From positions 1 through 41,237 of the forward strand of contig CAZRXM010000004.1 in NCBI GenBank assembly GCA_964604045.1: a DNA stretch of 41,237 nt, given 5' to 3'. Position 1 is the stretch's first letter. Every line of letters begins with the position of its first letter. A program made the position numbers and the translations under genes. Source of the DNA: DRVP01 sp964604045. GTDB taxonomy: Archaea > Thermoproteota > Bathyarchaeia > Bathyarchaeales > Bathycorpusculaceae. The notes under the pieces were generated by a model. That model ran no database searches. It was not told the origin of the DNA and saw nothing but the letters and a program-made list of their open reading frames with translations. Positions 1 to 7,421 of this stretch are shown here, piece after piece.

Positions 1-34
1 CTATTGTTTCCTTGATGTTGGAGGTGTACTAGGA

Positions 35-460
35 ATGGTGGTGGAGTTAAGGGAGTATGCTTCGGCTCAGGATATAGCTGAAACCTTGGAGAAGCAGATT
101 GCTGAAACCAAGAGTACGTTGGGTGAGTATCTACGCCGCCTAGACGAGATTAGGGCTTTAGCCGAGAAATCCAAGAAGATCCGCGAGGTGGTTATGAAGT
201 TGGCTGGCAAGAAGACGGTTGCCGAGAGCTTGGGCGAAGTTACTGTTGGCAACTTAAGCATAGTTTTGGATGCTAACCCCTTCCACGAGTTGATGGCTAT
301 TGAGCAGGTTGTTCGCAGTTATCAGGAGAGGCTTTTGATGCTGCAGAAAGCCCGTGAAGCCCTGAAATGGCTTGACCAGCTCGGCGACACCGAGGGCTTA
401 AAGTACATTGTTGTGGAAAACGACGGCGTGCCAGAGCGTATCCTCTTCAAGATAACCTAG
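35..460 (+). CDS. Coiled-coil, prefoldin-like protein, first gene of a roadblock-protein operon
   Basis: This 141-residue protein has no recognised family. Two long charged helices (about residues 10-50 and 85-117, the first rich in Glu and Lys) flank a short beta-prone stretch near residues 65-80, and the protein ends in a second beta stretch. That helix-hairpin-helix layout resembles a prefoldin-type coiled coil, but I see no diagnostic signature. The ATG follows a strong GGAGGTG ribosome binding site nine bases upstream, which supports the start even though the frame stays open to the window edge. The next gene begins 31 bp downstream and the third 13 bp after that, all on one strand, so the three are probably co-transcribed. 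A scaffold or partner role for the two roadblock proteins is inference. Confidence 0.75.
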   Translation: MVVELREYASAQDIAETLEKQIAETKSTLGEYLRRLDEIRALAEKSKKIREVVMKLAGKKTVAESLGEVTVGNLSIVLDANPFHELMAIEQVVRSYQERLLMLQKAREALKWLDQLGDTEGLKYIVVENDGVPERILFKIT

Positions 461-491
461 CGATGTCCAGCCCTTGGAAAGGTGAAAGGTC

Positions 492-1325
492 ATGGGTTTT
501 AATGAAATCTACACGACAGCCCTAAACAACGTCCTAGACGAGATGCGAAAAGTCTGCCCAGACATTCAACACGCCTTCATCTACAACGAGAACGGTGAAC
601 TAATCGCAGGAGAAACCGAAACCCCGCAAAAGGTTACCAACCGCATCATTAACGCCTTTGACGAAATCCTTGAAAGGGCTGAAGCCATAGGTGGCGTGGA
701 AGCCATAACCCTTAACGGCAGCATGGGCACGGTTAAACTTTACCATTTTAACGGGCATTATCTAGTTGCGGTTTACTCCGCAAAGGCTGAAGTAGGCTAC
801 GACACCGTTGTGCGTGTCCTGGTCCCAACGGTTCTGAAAGTGCTGGAGAAGCTCAGCCCTACCCCCCTCAAAAACGTGGCGGAGCCTGAATCTGAACCCC
901 TGGGGCTAGAGAAACCCCAAGAAGAAGGGCTGGCTGAAAAACCTGCCGAGGAGTTTCCTGCAAAAGAAAGCAAGCCTGAAGCCGAACCAGCCTTTATCCC
1001 AGAAAAATTGCAGGAACTACCCTCATCCCTCGAGGTTCCAGCCGTCCAACTCATAGTGGAAAATATTGGCGGCTTGCTTGTGCCATCTGACACCGTGCGG
1101 GTTGACGGTGAAACCCTCTCCAACTGGGAAAGCGCCTTCGAAGGCAAGAAAATCGAATATGTGGAAATCGAAACCTTCGACGGGAAAACAGCCCGATACA
1201 AGGTTAAACCAATAAAGGACTCCAAGTACGCTGGCAAGGGCGTCGTTCAGATACCGAAAAAAGCACAGCTCACCCTCGAAATCAAGAAAGGTGAGCTGGT
1301 GAAGGTTAAACCAGTGATGGTGTAA
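492..1325 (+). CDS. Two-domain protein: N-terminal roadblock/LC7-like domain, acidic linker, C-terminal beta domain
   Basis: The 277-residue product has three parts. Residues 1-120 follow a roadblock/LC7 pattern: an amphipathic helix, a strand with IYNENGELIAG, a long helix, and then strands around ITLNGSMGTVKLYHFNG and HYLVAVYS. Residues 125-175 form a Pro/Glu-rich, probably disordered linker. Residues 178-277 are strand-rich and end in VVQIPKKAQLTLEIKKGELV, which resembles the IPK...LGIKKGD signature of small beta-barrels such as SpoVT/AbrB, although DNA binding is not established. The ATG has an AAAGGTGAAAGG ribosome binding site. Roadblock domains usually dimerise and bind small GTPases or assemble signalling scaffolds; no GTPase gene lies in this window. 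The domain assignment is by eye from secondary-structure pattern. Confidence 0.7.
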   Translation: MGFNEIYTTALNNVLDEMRKVCPDIQHAFIYNENGELIAGETETPQKVTNRIINAFDEILERAEAIGGVEAITLNGSMGTVKLYHFNGHYLVAVYSAKAEVGYDTVVRVLVPTVLKVLEKLSPTPLKNVAEPESEPLGLEKPQEEGLAEKPAEEFPAKESKPEAEPAFIPEKLQELPSSLEVPAVQLIVENIGGLLVPSDTVRVDGETLSNWESAFEGKKIEYVEIETFDGKTARYKVKPIKDSKYAGKGVVQIPKKAQLTLEIKKGELVKVKPVMV

Positions 1326-1338
1326 TGGAGTTGAGAAA

Positions 1339-1749
1339 ATGACGAAGAAAAAGAAGGTTGCTGAAGAAACTATTGCGGAACCCATAGCCTTAGAAAAAGC
1401 CACTGCTACTCCAATTGCCCCGTCAGCAACAGACAAGCTTAGGGCAAGCCTCGAAGAGCTAAAAGGCTACGAAGGTGTTATTGGCTATATCCTCCGGAAC
1501 TCCACTTCAGCAGCCATAGACCTCAAAGACCCCTCAAAACTCATAGAATACGCCATCCTATCCTCATCAGCTCTAGAAGCCGGAGAAGAACTCTCAGAAA
1601 CCTTAAACCTGGGCGAGGTCAAAAGCATCCTTGTGGAAGGGAAAGAGGTTAAAATTCTATCCTTCACTGTCGGCGAAAACAAGGTAAGCATTTTCATGGA
1701 GAGAAACGCCGACCTCGAAAAAGTTTTGAAAAAAGTAGGCCAGTTTTAG
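1339..1749 (+). CDS. Small roadblock/LC7-domain protein
   Basis: The 136-residue protein starts with a Lys-rich, low-complexity tail (about residues 1-32). A compact domain follows: helix (DKLRASLEELKGY), strand (GVIGYILRNSTSAAIDL), helix (residues 70-90), then strands around VKSILVEGKEVKILSFTVG and NKVSIFMER, and a terminal helix. This is the standard alpha-beta-beta-alpha-beta-beta-beta-alpha order of roadblock/LC7 proteins. It begins 13 bp after the preceding roadblock-like gene and has a weak GGAG site before its ATG. The likely role is to dimerise, perhaps with the upstream roadblock protein as a heteromeric platform; that pairing is inferred from operon position only. No catalytic motif is visible. 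Confidence 0.7.
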   Translation: MTKKKKVAEETIAEPIALEKATATPIAPSATDKLRASLEELKGYEGVIGYILRNSTSAAIDLKDPSKLIEYAILSSSALEAGEELSETLNLGEVKSILVEGKEVKILSFTVGENKVSIFMERNADLEKVLKKVGQF

Positions 1750-1823
1750 GGGCTAGGCGGGGCTTTCCTCCCGTTTTTCTATTAAAGGCTCATAGGCGAG
1801 CCTCCTGAAGCAATATAAGCATC

Positions 1824-2156
1824 CTAAAATTTTTCGTTGAGCCTCATAAGACTCCTTTCAGCATCAACAACTATAAACCCGTAATCCCCTAAAAAACTTA
1901 AAATGGCCTTGAGTTTTTCCTGTTTAAGCCCAGTTTTCTCCGAAATCTCCTTCTTCGCATGCCAGTTCCCGTCAGCTAAAACATCTAGAACATCTGCCAT
2001 CTTCGTTTCCGTGATATGTCCCTCACAGAGCACATTTACATACCTGCTTTTGTTTAAATGCTTTCTGAAAACTCTTTTAGAAGCTTCTTCTAGAAGCAAC
2101 CTTATTATCGAAGGTTTTGGGAAATAGAGAGAGTGGACGAGTTGGACTGGCTTCAA
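1824..2156 (-). CDS. Small winged-helix-type protein
   Basis: The C-terminal 60 residues contain a helix-turn-helix pattern (ADVLDVLADGNWHAKKEI, then SEKTGLKQEKLKAILSFLGD) followed by a hairpin (YGFIVVDAERSLMRLN), as in archaeal winged-helix DNA-binding proteins. The longest reading is 110 residues and overlaps the start of the divergent phosphatase gene by 24 bp. An internal ATG at 2000 would give a 58-residue core beginning MADVLDVL, so the start is uncertain. The N-terminal half of the long form (residues 1-50) is basic and not recognisable. It is probably a transcription regulator; its divergent position makes the phosphatase-phosphoesterase pair candidate targets, but no operator is apparent. 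Confidence 0.55.
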   Translation of the reverse strand: MKPVQLVHSLYFPKPSIIRLLLEEASKRVFRKHLNKSRYVNVLCEGHITETKMADVLDVLADGNWHAKKEISEKTGLKQEKLKAILSFLGDYGFIVVDAERSLMRLNEKF

Positions 2157-2957
2157 ATACTGGAAGAATGCAAAAGCAACGTGAAAAGGCAGGTAACGTT
2201 ATTGCTCAAAACGTCCCTAAAAAAGCCTCGACTAGACCTGGGTATAGGCGCCGGCGGAGACCCGATAAAGCAGATAGATTTGGAGGCTGAAAAAGCCATA
2301 GTCGACGTCCTTCTCGGGCACGGCTTATCCTTCACCCTCATAAGCGAGGAATCCGGCGTGAAGAGGTTCGGAGAAAAACCGGAAGAAGCCTACGTGACAG
2401 CCGACCCTATAGACGGAACAACAAACATAACAAGGGGCATCCCGTTCTATGCCACATCCCTAGCCGTGTCCACAAAGCCTGAGCTTCGAACAGTGCACAC
2501 GGCGCTTGTGGCGGACCTTCACCACGACGTCACGTACACAGCTGTTAAAGGCGGAGGTGCAAAACGTAACGATGAGGAAATAGAGCCTTCGGAACAAGCT
2601 GACTTGGCCGAGGCGGTGATAGGTGTAGACCTAAACACTTACAAGGCTAGGGAGTTGGCCCCACAGCTAACGGGCCTAATTGAGAGGACGAAGCACATAC
2701 GCCACTTAGGAGCCAATGCTCTTGAACTTTGCTTTGTGGCGGATGGGACCATAGACGCCTTCATAGACATTAGGGGTAAACTTAGAGCCACAGACACGGC
2801 TGCCGCTTGGCTAATAGTGAAGGAGGCTGGAGCTACCATGACAACGCCGGAGGGCAGGCCGTTAAACGTTAAACTTGACCCGACTGAAAAGCTTACTTTT
2901 GTGGCCTCCGCCAATAAGAAACTCCACAAGGCTATTTTGAGCCTTCTGAAAGGATAA
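2133..2957 (+). CDS. Inositol monophosphatase / archaeal fructose-1,6-bisphosphatase family protein
   Basis: This 274-residue protein belongs to the Mg2+-dependent inositol-monophosphatase fold. The metal-binding motifs are in order: SEESG (near residue 71), ADPIDGTTN (near residue 91) and the C-terminal RATDTAAAWLIVKEAGA, equivalent to the WDxAA motif. In archaea, members of this family hydrolyse inositol-1-phosphate, fructose-1,6-bisphosphate or both, so substrate cannot be fixed from sequence. The length matches the family. Translation starts at GTG, with a GAGAGA stretch just upstream. Only 5 bp separate it from the downstream metallophosphoesterase, suggesting one transcript. Roles in gluconeogenesis or in making inositol for phospholipids are both possible. 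Confidence 0.85.
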   Translation: MDELDWLQILEECKSNVKRQVTLLLKTSLKKPRLDLGIGAGGDPIKQIDLEAEKAIVDVLLGHGLSFTLISEESGVKRFGEKPEEAYVTADPIDGTTNITRGIPFYATSLAVSTKPELRTVHTALVADLHHDVTYTAVKGGGAKRNDEEIEPSEQADLAEAVIGVDLNTYKARELAPQLTGLIERTKHIRHLGANALELCFVADGTIDAFIDIRGKLRATDTAAAWLIVKEAGATMTTPEGRPLNVKLDPTEKLTFVASANKKLHKAILSLLKG

Positions 2958-2962
2958 AAGCC

Positions 2963-3805
2963 ATGATAACACCTTTAACACCCCACCCTGCAGCCTTAGT
3001 GAAGGCGGAAGGTTCAAGAACGCTGGTTGTGGCAGACCTTCACATTGGATGGGAAATAGCCCTATCCGAGAAAGGCATCCACGTTCCAACCCAAGCTGGA
3101 AGACTTCTGGAAAAACTGAAAAGCATCATAAAAGCCTACAAGCCGGAAAGGCTGCTAATCTTGGGCGACGTGAAACACACCGTAGCAACCGCCGAGCTAG
3201 GCGAGTGGCAAGACGTCCCGGACTTTTTCAACGAGCTTAAAAGGCATATAAGCGAAATCCAGATAATCCACGGGAACCACGATGGAAACCTTGATCCCTT
3301 GCTTCCAGAGGGCATAAAAATCCTCCCATCATCTGGCACGGCAATAGGCGATGTGGGCTTTTTCCACGGACACCGCTGGCCTTCCCCAGCCCTCTTAAAA
3401 TGCAAAACCCTTGTGATGGGCCACGTGCACCCTGTGATAGTTCTTCGTGATCCCGCCGGCTTCAGGATAACGAGGCAGGTTTGGGTTAAAGCCAGATGCA
3501 ACCTAAACCTGCTAGCGGAGATTCTTCTCCAAAAACATGGGGTAAAGATTGAGGAGAGCCCCCAGAGAACGTTGGTGAAACATTATGGTGTGAAACCTCG
3601 AACCACCCAGATTTTCATAATGCCATCCTTTAACGAGTTTCTAGGCGGAAAACCTTTAAACGAGAAGGAGACGACGGAAAGCGAGAAAATAATTGGGCCA
3701 ATCCTACGTGCGGAGGCCGTAGACTTGGAAAATGCTGAAATCTACCTTTTAGACGGGACTTTTCTGGGCTATTTAAGCCAGCTCGAGGTTTTTGGAAAGC
3801 CATAA
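2963..3805 (+). CDS. Metallophosphoesterase of the COG1407 (ICC-like) family
   Basis: The 280-residue protein carries calcineurin-like phosphoesterase motifs: VADLHIGWE (residues 23-31), ILGDVKH, IHGNHDGNLD, FFHGHRWP and MGHVHPVI. These provide the Asp, His and Asn ligands for a two-metal site. DLHIGWE with GNHDG and GHRWPS is characteristic of the archaeal COG1407 group, whose physiological substrate is not established. The first 20 residues form the short beta strand usual for that group. The C-terminal 60 residues (EAVDLENAEIYLLDG, GYLSQLEV) look like a small beta add-on. It follows the inositol-phosphatase-type gene by 5 bp and precedes a separate Hsp20 promoter. Confidence 0.82.
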   Translation: MITPLTPHPAALVKAEGSRTLVVADLHIGWEIALSEKGIHVPTQAGRLLEKLKSIIKAYKPERLLILGDVKHTVATAELGEWQDVPDFFNELKRHISEIQIIHGNHDGNLDPLLPEGIKILPSSGTAIGDVGFFHGHRWPSPALLKCKTLVMGHVHPVIVLRDPAGFRITRQVWVKARCNLNLLAEILLQKHGVKIEESPQRTLVKHYGVKPRTTQIFIMPSFNEFLGGKPLNEKETTESEKIIGPILRAEAVDLENAEIYLLDGTFLGYLSQLEVFGKP

Positions 3806-3807
3806 AC

Positions 3808-3816
3808 CTTTAATAG
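3808..3816 (+). promoter_or_regulatory. TATA-like element upstream of the Hsp20 gene
   Basis: An AT-rich CTTTAATAG stretch begins 3 bp after the phosphoesterase stop codon and about 40 bp before the Hsp20 ATG at 3850. A start site some 25 bp downstream (near 3838) would leave a very short leader containing the ribosome binding site GAGAGGTG (3837-3844). This position suggests the chaperone gene has its own promoter. No inverted repeat typical of an archaeal heat-shock repressor site is obvious. Confidence 0.4.
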
Positions 3817-3849
3817 AAAACTCTCTACTACCTTTTGAGAGGTGTTGTG

Positions 3850-4446
3850 ATGCCCGAGGAAGAAGATTTCCCAGAATGGTTTAGAAGGAGACGTTTCCCA
3901 TTCTTCGGAGGCTGGTTCTTCGAGGACATTGACCGCATGTTCCGCGAAATGGAGCGAATGATGGAAGAGGAGTTCAAAGCCTTCACTTCCCGCATTCCCA
4001 AAGATTATGTAAGGGAACGCAAACTCCCAGACGGCACAACGGTACGCGAATGGGGACCCTTCGTGTACGGCTACAGCATCCGCATAGGTCCGGACGGTAG
4101 ACCTGAAATCCGCGAGTTCGGAAACGTTAAGCCAACTCGCCATGGACCAACAGTTAAGGAGGAACGCGAACCTCTAGTGGACATTGTCGAGACAGACAAC
4201 GAAATTCACGTAGTAGCCGAGCTTCCAGGTGTGGAGAAAGAGGACATCAAGCTCCATGGCACAGAAGATACGCTAACAATAAGTGTTGACACGCCTCAGA
4301 GGAAATATTACAAGGAGATAACTCTCCCAGCCAAAGTTAACGTAAAAGAAGCGAAAACCCAGTACAAGAACGGCGTCCTAGAGGTTAAGCTTCCGAAGAT
4401 AAAGGAAGAGAGGAAGCCGAAAGGCGAGCCGATAAAGATCGAGTAA
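3850..4446 (+). CDS. Small heat-shock protein, Hsp20/alpha-crystallin family
   Basis: The product is about 198 residues from the ATG at 3850, preferred because GAGAGGTG sits five bases upstream; an in-frame TTG 15 bases earlier is less likely. The alpha-crystallin domain covers roughly the last 95 residues: it opens with EPLVDIVETDNEIHVVAELP, contains GVEKEDIKL, and ends with the hallmark YKNGVLEVKLPK. The N-terminal region is longer than in many archaeal Hsp20s, rich in aromatic residues and Glu (FPEWFRRRRFPFFGGWFFED), and includes a Gly-rich segment near YGYSIRIGPDGRPEIREFG. Such proteins form oligomers that hold unfolded proteins without ATP. The C-terminus lacks a clean IXI motif; GEPIKIE may serve instead. 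Confidence 0.9.
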   Translation: MPEEEDFPEWFRRRRFPFFGGWFFEDIDRMFREMERMMEEEFKAFTSRIPKDYVRERKLPDGTTVREWGPFVYGYSIRIGPDGRPEIREFGNVKPTRHGPTVKEEREPLVDIVETDNEIHVVAELPGVEKEDIKLHGTEDTLTISVDTPQRKYYKEITLPAKVNVKEAKTQYKNGVLEVKLPKIKEERKPKGEPIKIE

Positions 4447-4482
4447 CCTCTTTTCCGTTAGCGGTTTAAGCTCGAACCCTTC

Positions 4483-4893
4483 ATGAGCGCTGACTCCGAA
4501 ACTGATCTGCTAAACGCCATATGCAGTGAAGCCAAGGCAGAGGGTCGGCTGACAGGCAAAAGCTTGACAACGCTTTACGAGGTTTTTGGGCAACGTTTTG
4601 CAAGGGCCTTCGAAGCTCTAAAAGAAAACCGCGTTAAAAAATATGTTTTCAAGCCCAGCGGCAGAGTCGTTTGGGTTGTTGTTGGCAAGGAACGCGACTA
4701 CCTAATAATGCCGGAAGCTGAATTCTGTACGTGCGATGACTTCTACTTCCGCGTTTTAGACCGCAAAGTACACCTATGCTATCACCTAATCGCCCAGAAA
4801 ATCGCTAAAAGCCTAGGATGGTATGAGGAGATAGAAAGCGACGACGGACTCTACGAAACCCTGATGAGGGAATGGAAGAAACCAACTCCTTAA
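4483..4893 (+). CDS. SWIM zinc-finger protein
   Basis: The 136-residue protein has one SWIM-type zinc site, CxC-x14-CxH, formed by Cys82, Cys84, Cys99 and His101 (FCTCDDFYF ... HLCYH). Residues 10-55 are helical and 56-80 form a short beta sheet (VVWVVVGKERDYLIM), so the finger is packed on a small alpha/beta platform. Stand-alone SWIM proteins in archaea and the eukaryotic Sws1 proteins act with RecA/Rad51 paralogues in recombination; extending that role to this gene is inference, since no RadA gene is nearby. It starts at ATG 37 bp after hsp20 and could be read through from it. Confidence 0.75.
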   Translation: MSADSETDLLNAICSEAKAEGRLTGKSLTTLYEVFGQRFARAFEALKENRVKKYVFKPSGRVVWVVVGKERDYLIMPEAEFCTCDDFYFRVLDRKVHLCYHLIAQKIAKSLGWYEEIESDDGLYETLMREWKKPTP

Positions 4894-4937
4894 ATACTTA
4901 AAAACGTAAATTATAAGAGCCAAAAGGTGAAACCTTC

Positions 4938-5054
4938 ATGAGCATCGGAGCGTACTTCGAAACAATAAAATACATCCTAATGACCCTAACCTTCGTAGCC
5001 CTGGTTCTAATTTTCCTCTACATGATTTACGGAAGGGAAGAGAAAACAGGCTAG
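4938..5054 (+). CDS. 38-residue single-pass membrane microprotein
   Basis: A short open frame from ATG 4938 to TAG 5054 encodes 38 residues: a polar N-terminus (MSIGAYFETIKY), one hydrophobic helix of about 20 residues (ILMTLTFVALVLIFLYMIYG), and a charged tail (REEKTG). An AAAGGTGAAA ribosome binding site lies eight bases upstream and an AT-rich stretch (AAATACTTAAAAACG) at a plausible TATA distance. Its stop overlaps the stop region of the opposing DUF131 gene by 4 bp. These signals favour a real gene over a chance frame. Function is unknown; it could be a small subunit of a membrane complex or be related in function to the neighbouring small membrane proteins. Confidence 0.6.
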   Translation: MSIGAYFETIKYILMTLTFVALVLIFLYMIYGREEKTG

Positions 5055-5365
5055 AAACAGCCTTTCCTACGAGTTTTCCATACCACGAAAAGCATTAAAA
5101 CGCCGAGAATGGCAAGCAACACAGCCACTAGGATAAGCCAGTAGGCTTCTGGACCAGCACCGAAAACTATCGGCAAAAAGGGGAACACCCAAATAATTCC
5201 CCCAACGTTTGTAACTCCAGTTCCAGACAGAAGTGAAGCCACCACCAGAAACACGACGCCCAACAAGGTCATGAGGAAGCCCGCAAAGAACATGGCTAGG
5301 AAACGTTTAAACCATTTAACCTCGCTTTGCCCCTCGTTTTTACCCGTCACGGCTTCACCTTCCAA
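5051..5365 (-). CDS. Two-helix membrane protein, DUF131/TIGR00304-like (divergent copy)
   Basis: This 104-residue protein has two predicted transmembrane helices, about residues 21-46 (FLAMFFAGFLMTLLGVVFLV) and 75-96 (WLILVAVLLAILGVLMLFVV). They flank a loop with GGIIWVFPFLPIVFGAGPE. That loop parallels the GGALIIGPFPIVFGTDE loop of the adjacent upstream gene, so the two look like tandem paralogues, this copy being the more divergent. Its start overlaps the end of the upstream copy by 11 bp, indicating translational coupling. DUF131 proteins are small archaeal membrane proteins of unknown function. The N-terminal 16 residues are polar and likely cytoplasmic. Confidence 0.7.
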   Translation of the reverse strand: MEGEAVTGKNEGQSEVKWFKRFLAMFFAGFLMTLLGVVFLVVASLLSGTGVTNVGGIIWVFPFLPIVFGAGPEAYWLILVAVLLAILGVLMLFVVWKTRRKGCF

Positions 5366-5618
5366 GTAGATGCAACATTATGAAAAGCGCGAATAGGATT
5401 ACTGTGAGGGCTATTGAAAGCCATAAAACCGCCTTAACCGTCTTCTCGTCTGTACCAAAAACAATCGGGAAAGGTCCAATTATTAAGGCTCCGCCACCCC
5501 GAACTTCTCCACCTTTAAAGCTTGAAATGAATAGGAGGGCGAAAGCTGCAACTATGACTATTATGCCAGCTAAAATCAGGATTACGCCTATAGCGTATAG
5601 GCTGTTTACGTCCACCAT
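5355..5618 (-). CDS. DUF131/TIGR00304 family small membrane protein
   Basis: The 87-residue protein has an N-terminal helix (residues 7-32, rich in Ile and Val), the family loop GGGALIIGPFPIVFGTDEKT, and a second helix (residues 62-84). The loop is the recognisable part of the archaeal TIGR00304/DUF131 family and is why I name it. Two membrane spans with both ends on the same side are expected. It is transcribed on the minus strand just ahead of a second, divergent copy, with which it overlaps by 11 bp. Function is not known for the family. A role as a heteromeric pair with its neighbour is inference. Confidence 0.75.
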   Translation of the reverse strand: MVDVNSLYAIGVILILAGIIVIVAAFALLFISSFKGGEVRGGGALIIGPFPIVFGTDEKTVKAVLWLSIALTVILFALFIMLHLLGR

Positions 5619-5660
5619 TTTCCTTCAATTTGTCGTCTAACGGCTTCGCTTTTAAAGTTT

Positions 5661-6935
5661 TCAGACCGGGAATGGCAGAAGGTAGACGGCTAAGGCTGTG
5701 GCGAAGGTTACGATGAAGGAGGGTAAAACATACTTGTAGACTTTTGCAAGGGGACTTTTGAAGTATTTAGCCGTGAACGTGAAGCATAGGTGAGTTGGCG
5801 CTATAACGTATCCAAGGTAAGCGCTAATATACAGTAGCGCCGAAGTCTTCGGGGTGAACCTTAAAGCGCTTGTTAAAACGGAGGAGGCTATGGCTATAGC
5901 CCCCGACGGGGAGCCCGTGAGGAAGCCCAACGCCATTGGAATGGCGGTTAACAGCGCTGTGATGTTTGCGCTGCTGCCATTTGAAACTAGAGGTTTGAAG
6001 ACTTCCGCTATGCCGGCGGCTTTCATGATGTTCCGTAAGAGGAAGGCGCTGTATGTTGCTAGGGTCACGTCGTATAGGCTTAACTCTTTAAGGGGCTTCA
6101 CAAAAGCTTTGAAGTTTAGCCTTGAAACTGCAACCAAAAAGGTTAGGCCAGCGAAGGTCGCCGTCAAAACGTCTAAGCCAAGCTTGGAGAACTCCGGGTT
6201 TAGAAGGTTTAGAAAGACTGCCACGGCTATCGTCGTCAGTATTGGTGAAAAAGCCGAAAGGAACCCTTTAACTCTTGAAGTTTTATTCGTACCCGCTGCT
6301 GCCCCTTTCTGGGCTGATGTTTTTCTAAAGCCGACGATGAAGCCTACGGAAATCATCACCAAGACTGTTGGGATTTGAAGCAGAATTATGGAGAAAAGCG
6401 GGACCTGCGTCAAGGCTGCTGTTACAATAAGCACTTGGCTTAGCGGGTAAACTGGAAAAACTGTGTGCCTAAACCAGAGGTTTACGTAGGCTTTCTTTTC
6501 CTGTGGCAGTTTCAGTTTTTCAGCTTCCGCGTCCACTATTGGAGCCGACATTAGGGCGCCGCCGGAGACTGGTAAAAAACCTATTATGGCTGGGAGGGTG
6601 CTTAACACAATTTTCGGGCTTTTAACTAGCCCGCTTAAGTTCTCGCTTAGCTTTGTTATTTGGCTTGTTTCCCTATAAAGTATGCTGAGCCACATTATGC
6701 CCAAGGTTGTGAAGACAACGGCTGTAGTGAGGATGCCCTCGACAGTTGAGGGGTCAACGGTTGCGTAGGCTATTTTTGGAATGCTTGCCCAGTCTAAGGC
6801 GAGAAAACCTAAAGACAGCGCCGTGGCAGTCAACGTTATCCCAAGGCTTACCCGCTTGTAGAGGAGGAAGCCTAAAAGGCAGAAAGCCAAGACTATGGCT
6901 ACCGAAGGGTTTAGTAGTCCCAAACTGAACGCCAT
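5661..6935 (-). CDS. DUF401 (COG1906) family integral membrane permease
   Basis: The 424-residue protein is very hydrophobic, with about 10-12 predicted membrane spans. Motifs typical of the DUF401 family are present: PAIIGFLPVSGGALMSAPIV near residue 115, a Phe-Arg-His segment (NLWFRHTVFPVYPLSQVLIV), and near the C-terminus GFLTGSPSGAIAIASS and YVIAPTHLCFTFTAKYF. The repeated Gly-Ser/Pro re-entrant loops place it in the broad ion-transporter group with GntP-like and C4-dicarboxylate carriers, but no substrate is known. It begins at ATG 6935, divergent from the deoxyribosyltransferase-like gene, and is followed by the DUF131 pair on the opposite side of a short gap. Confidence 0.8.
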   Translation of the reverse strand: MAFSLGLLNPSVAIVLAFCLLGFLLYKRVSLGITLTATALSLGFLALDWASIPKIAYATVDPSTVEGILTTAVVFTTLGIMWLSILYRETSQITKLSENLSGLVKSPKIVLSTLPAIIGFLPVSGGALMSAPIVDAEAEKLKLPQEKKAYVNLWFRHTVFPVYPLSQVLIVTAALTQVPLFSIILLQIPTVLVMISVGFIVGFRKTSAQKGAAAGTNKTSRVKGFLSAFSPILTTIAVAVFLNLLNPEFSKLGLDVLTATFAGLTFLVAVSRLNFKAFVKPLKELSLYDVTLATYSAFLLRNIMKAAGIAEVFKPLVSNGSSANITALLTAIPMALGFLTGSPSGAIAIASSVLTSALRFTPKTSALLYISAYLGYVIAPTHLCFTFTAKYFKSPLAKVYKYVLPSFIVTFATALAVYLLPFPV

Positions 6936-7007
6936 ACCTACGTTGGAAAACCAAAATAAGTGCTTTACCTATTAATCTTCTCCAACGGCACGTTAGGCGC
7001 CGAGACC

Positions 7008-7421
7008 TTGGAAAGAAAAGCCTTCATTTCAGGTCCAATTCAGGGTTTGGAAAACCGTCAAGGCTATAGGGAAAGGATAAGGCGAATCTGCATCCGATGC
7101 GGCTACCAGCCTATAGACCCATGGCGACGCGAGAAAGTACTGTACAGAAGTGAGGGGCCAGAATGGTGGACAAAGGTTCCATCCCTAGACTTCATTAAGC
7201 GGGACCTGGAGGACATTGAACGGTGCGACGTTTTAATCGCCTACATGCCAAGGCTCTCAGCCGGAACATGTATGGAACTTTTCTACGCGAAAATGAGGGG
7301 CAAAAAGACCATATGCATATGTCGGCTCAAAAACCCAAGCCCATGGATAACAGCCCATTCAGACGTGGTTGTGAAAGGTATTGAAGAATTGGAAGAAGCC
7401 TTAAAAAGCCTTAGGTTTTAA
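7008..7421 (+). CDS. Nucleoside 2-deoxyribosyltransferase-like protein
   Basis: The core begins KAFISGPIQGLENRQGY, matching the nucleotide-binding opening of the nucleoside 2-deoxyribosyltransferase fold, and continues with FIKRDLEDIERCDVLIAYMP and SAGTCMELFYAKMRGKKTICI. In characterised members the Glu of the S-x-GT-x-x-E segment is the catalytic nucleophile. The TTG at 7008 puts the fold at residue 4, as is usual; a GTG at 6960 would add 16 residues of no clear value. Expected length is about 137 residues. Members transfer or hydrolyse the glycosidic bond of deoxynucleosides or nucleotides; the actual substrate is unknown. The 3' end overlaps the convergent rsmH by 11 bp. Confidence 0.7.
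   Translation: MERKAFISGPIQGLENRQGYRERIRRICIRCGYQPIDPWRREKVLYRSEGPEWWTKVPSLDFIKRDLEDIERCDVLIAYMPRLSAGTCMELFYAKMRGKKTICICRLKNPSPWITAHSDVVVKGIEELEEALKSLRF

Noticed and set aside
3..32. A short open frame ending VSLMLEVY at TAG 30-32, perhaps the tail of an upstream gene
   Set aside because: Only ten codons are visible, too few to support a gene call.
797..1237. Long minus-strand frame opposite the roadblock-like gene
   Set aside because: It is Ser-rich, lies wholly within a better-supported gene, and reflects codon bias of the opposite strand.
5854..6378. Plus-strand frame of 174 codons opposite the DUF401 permease
   Set aside because: It is a mirror of the permease gene, which has clear family motifs.
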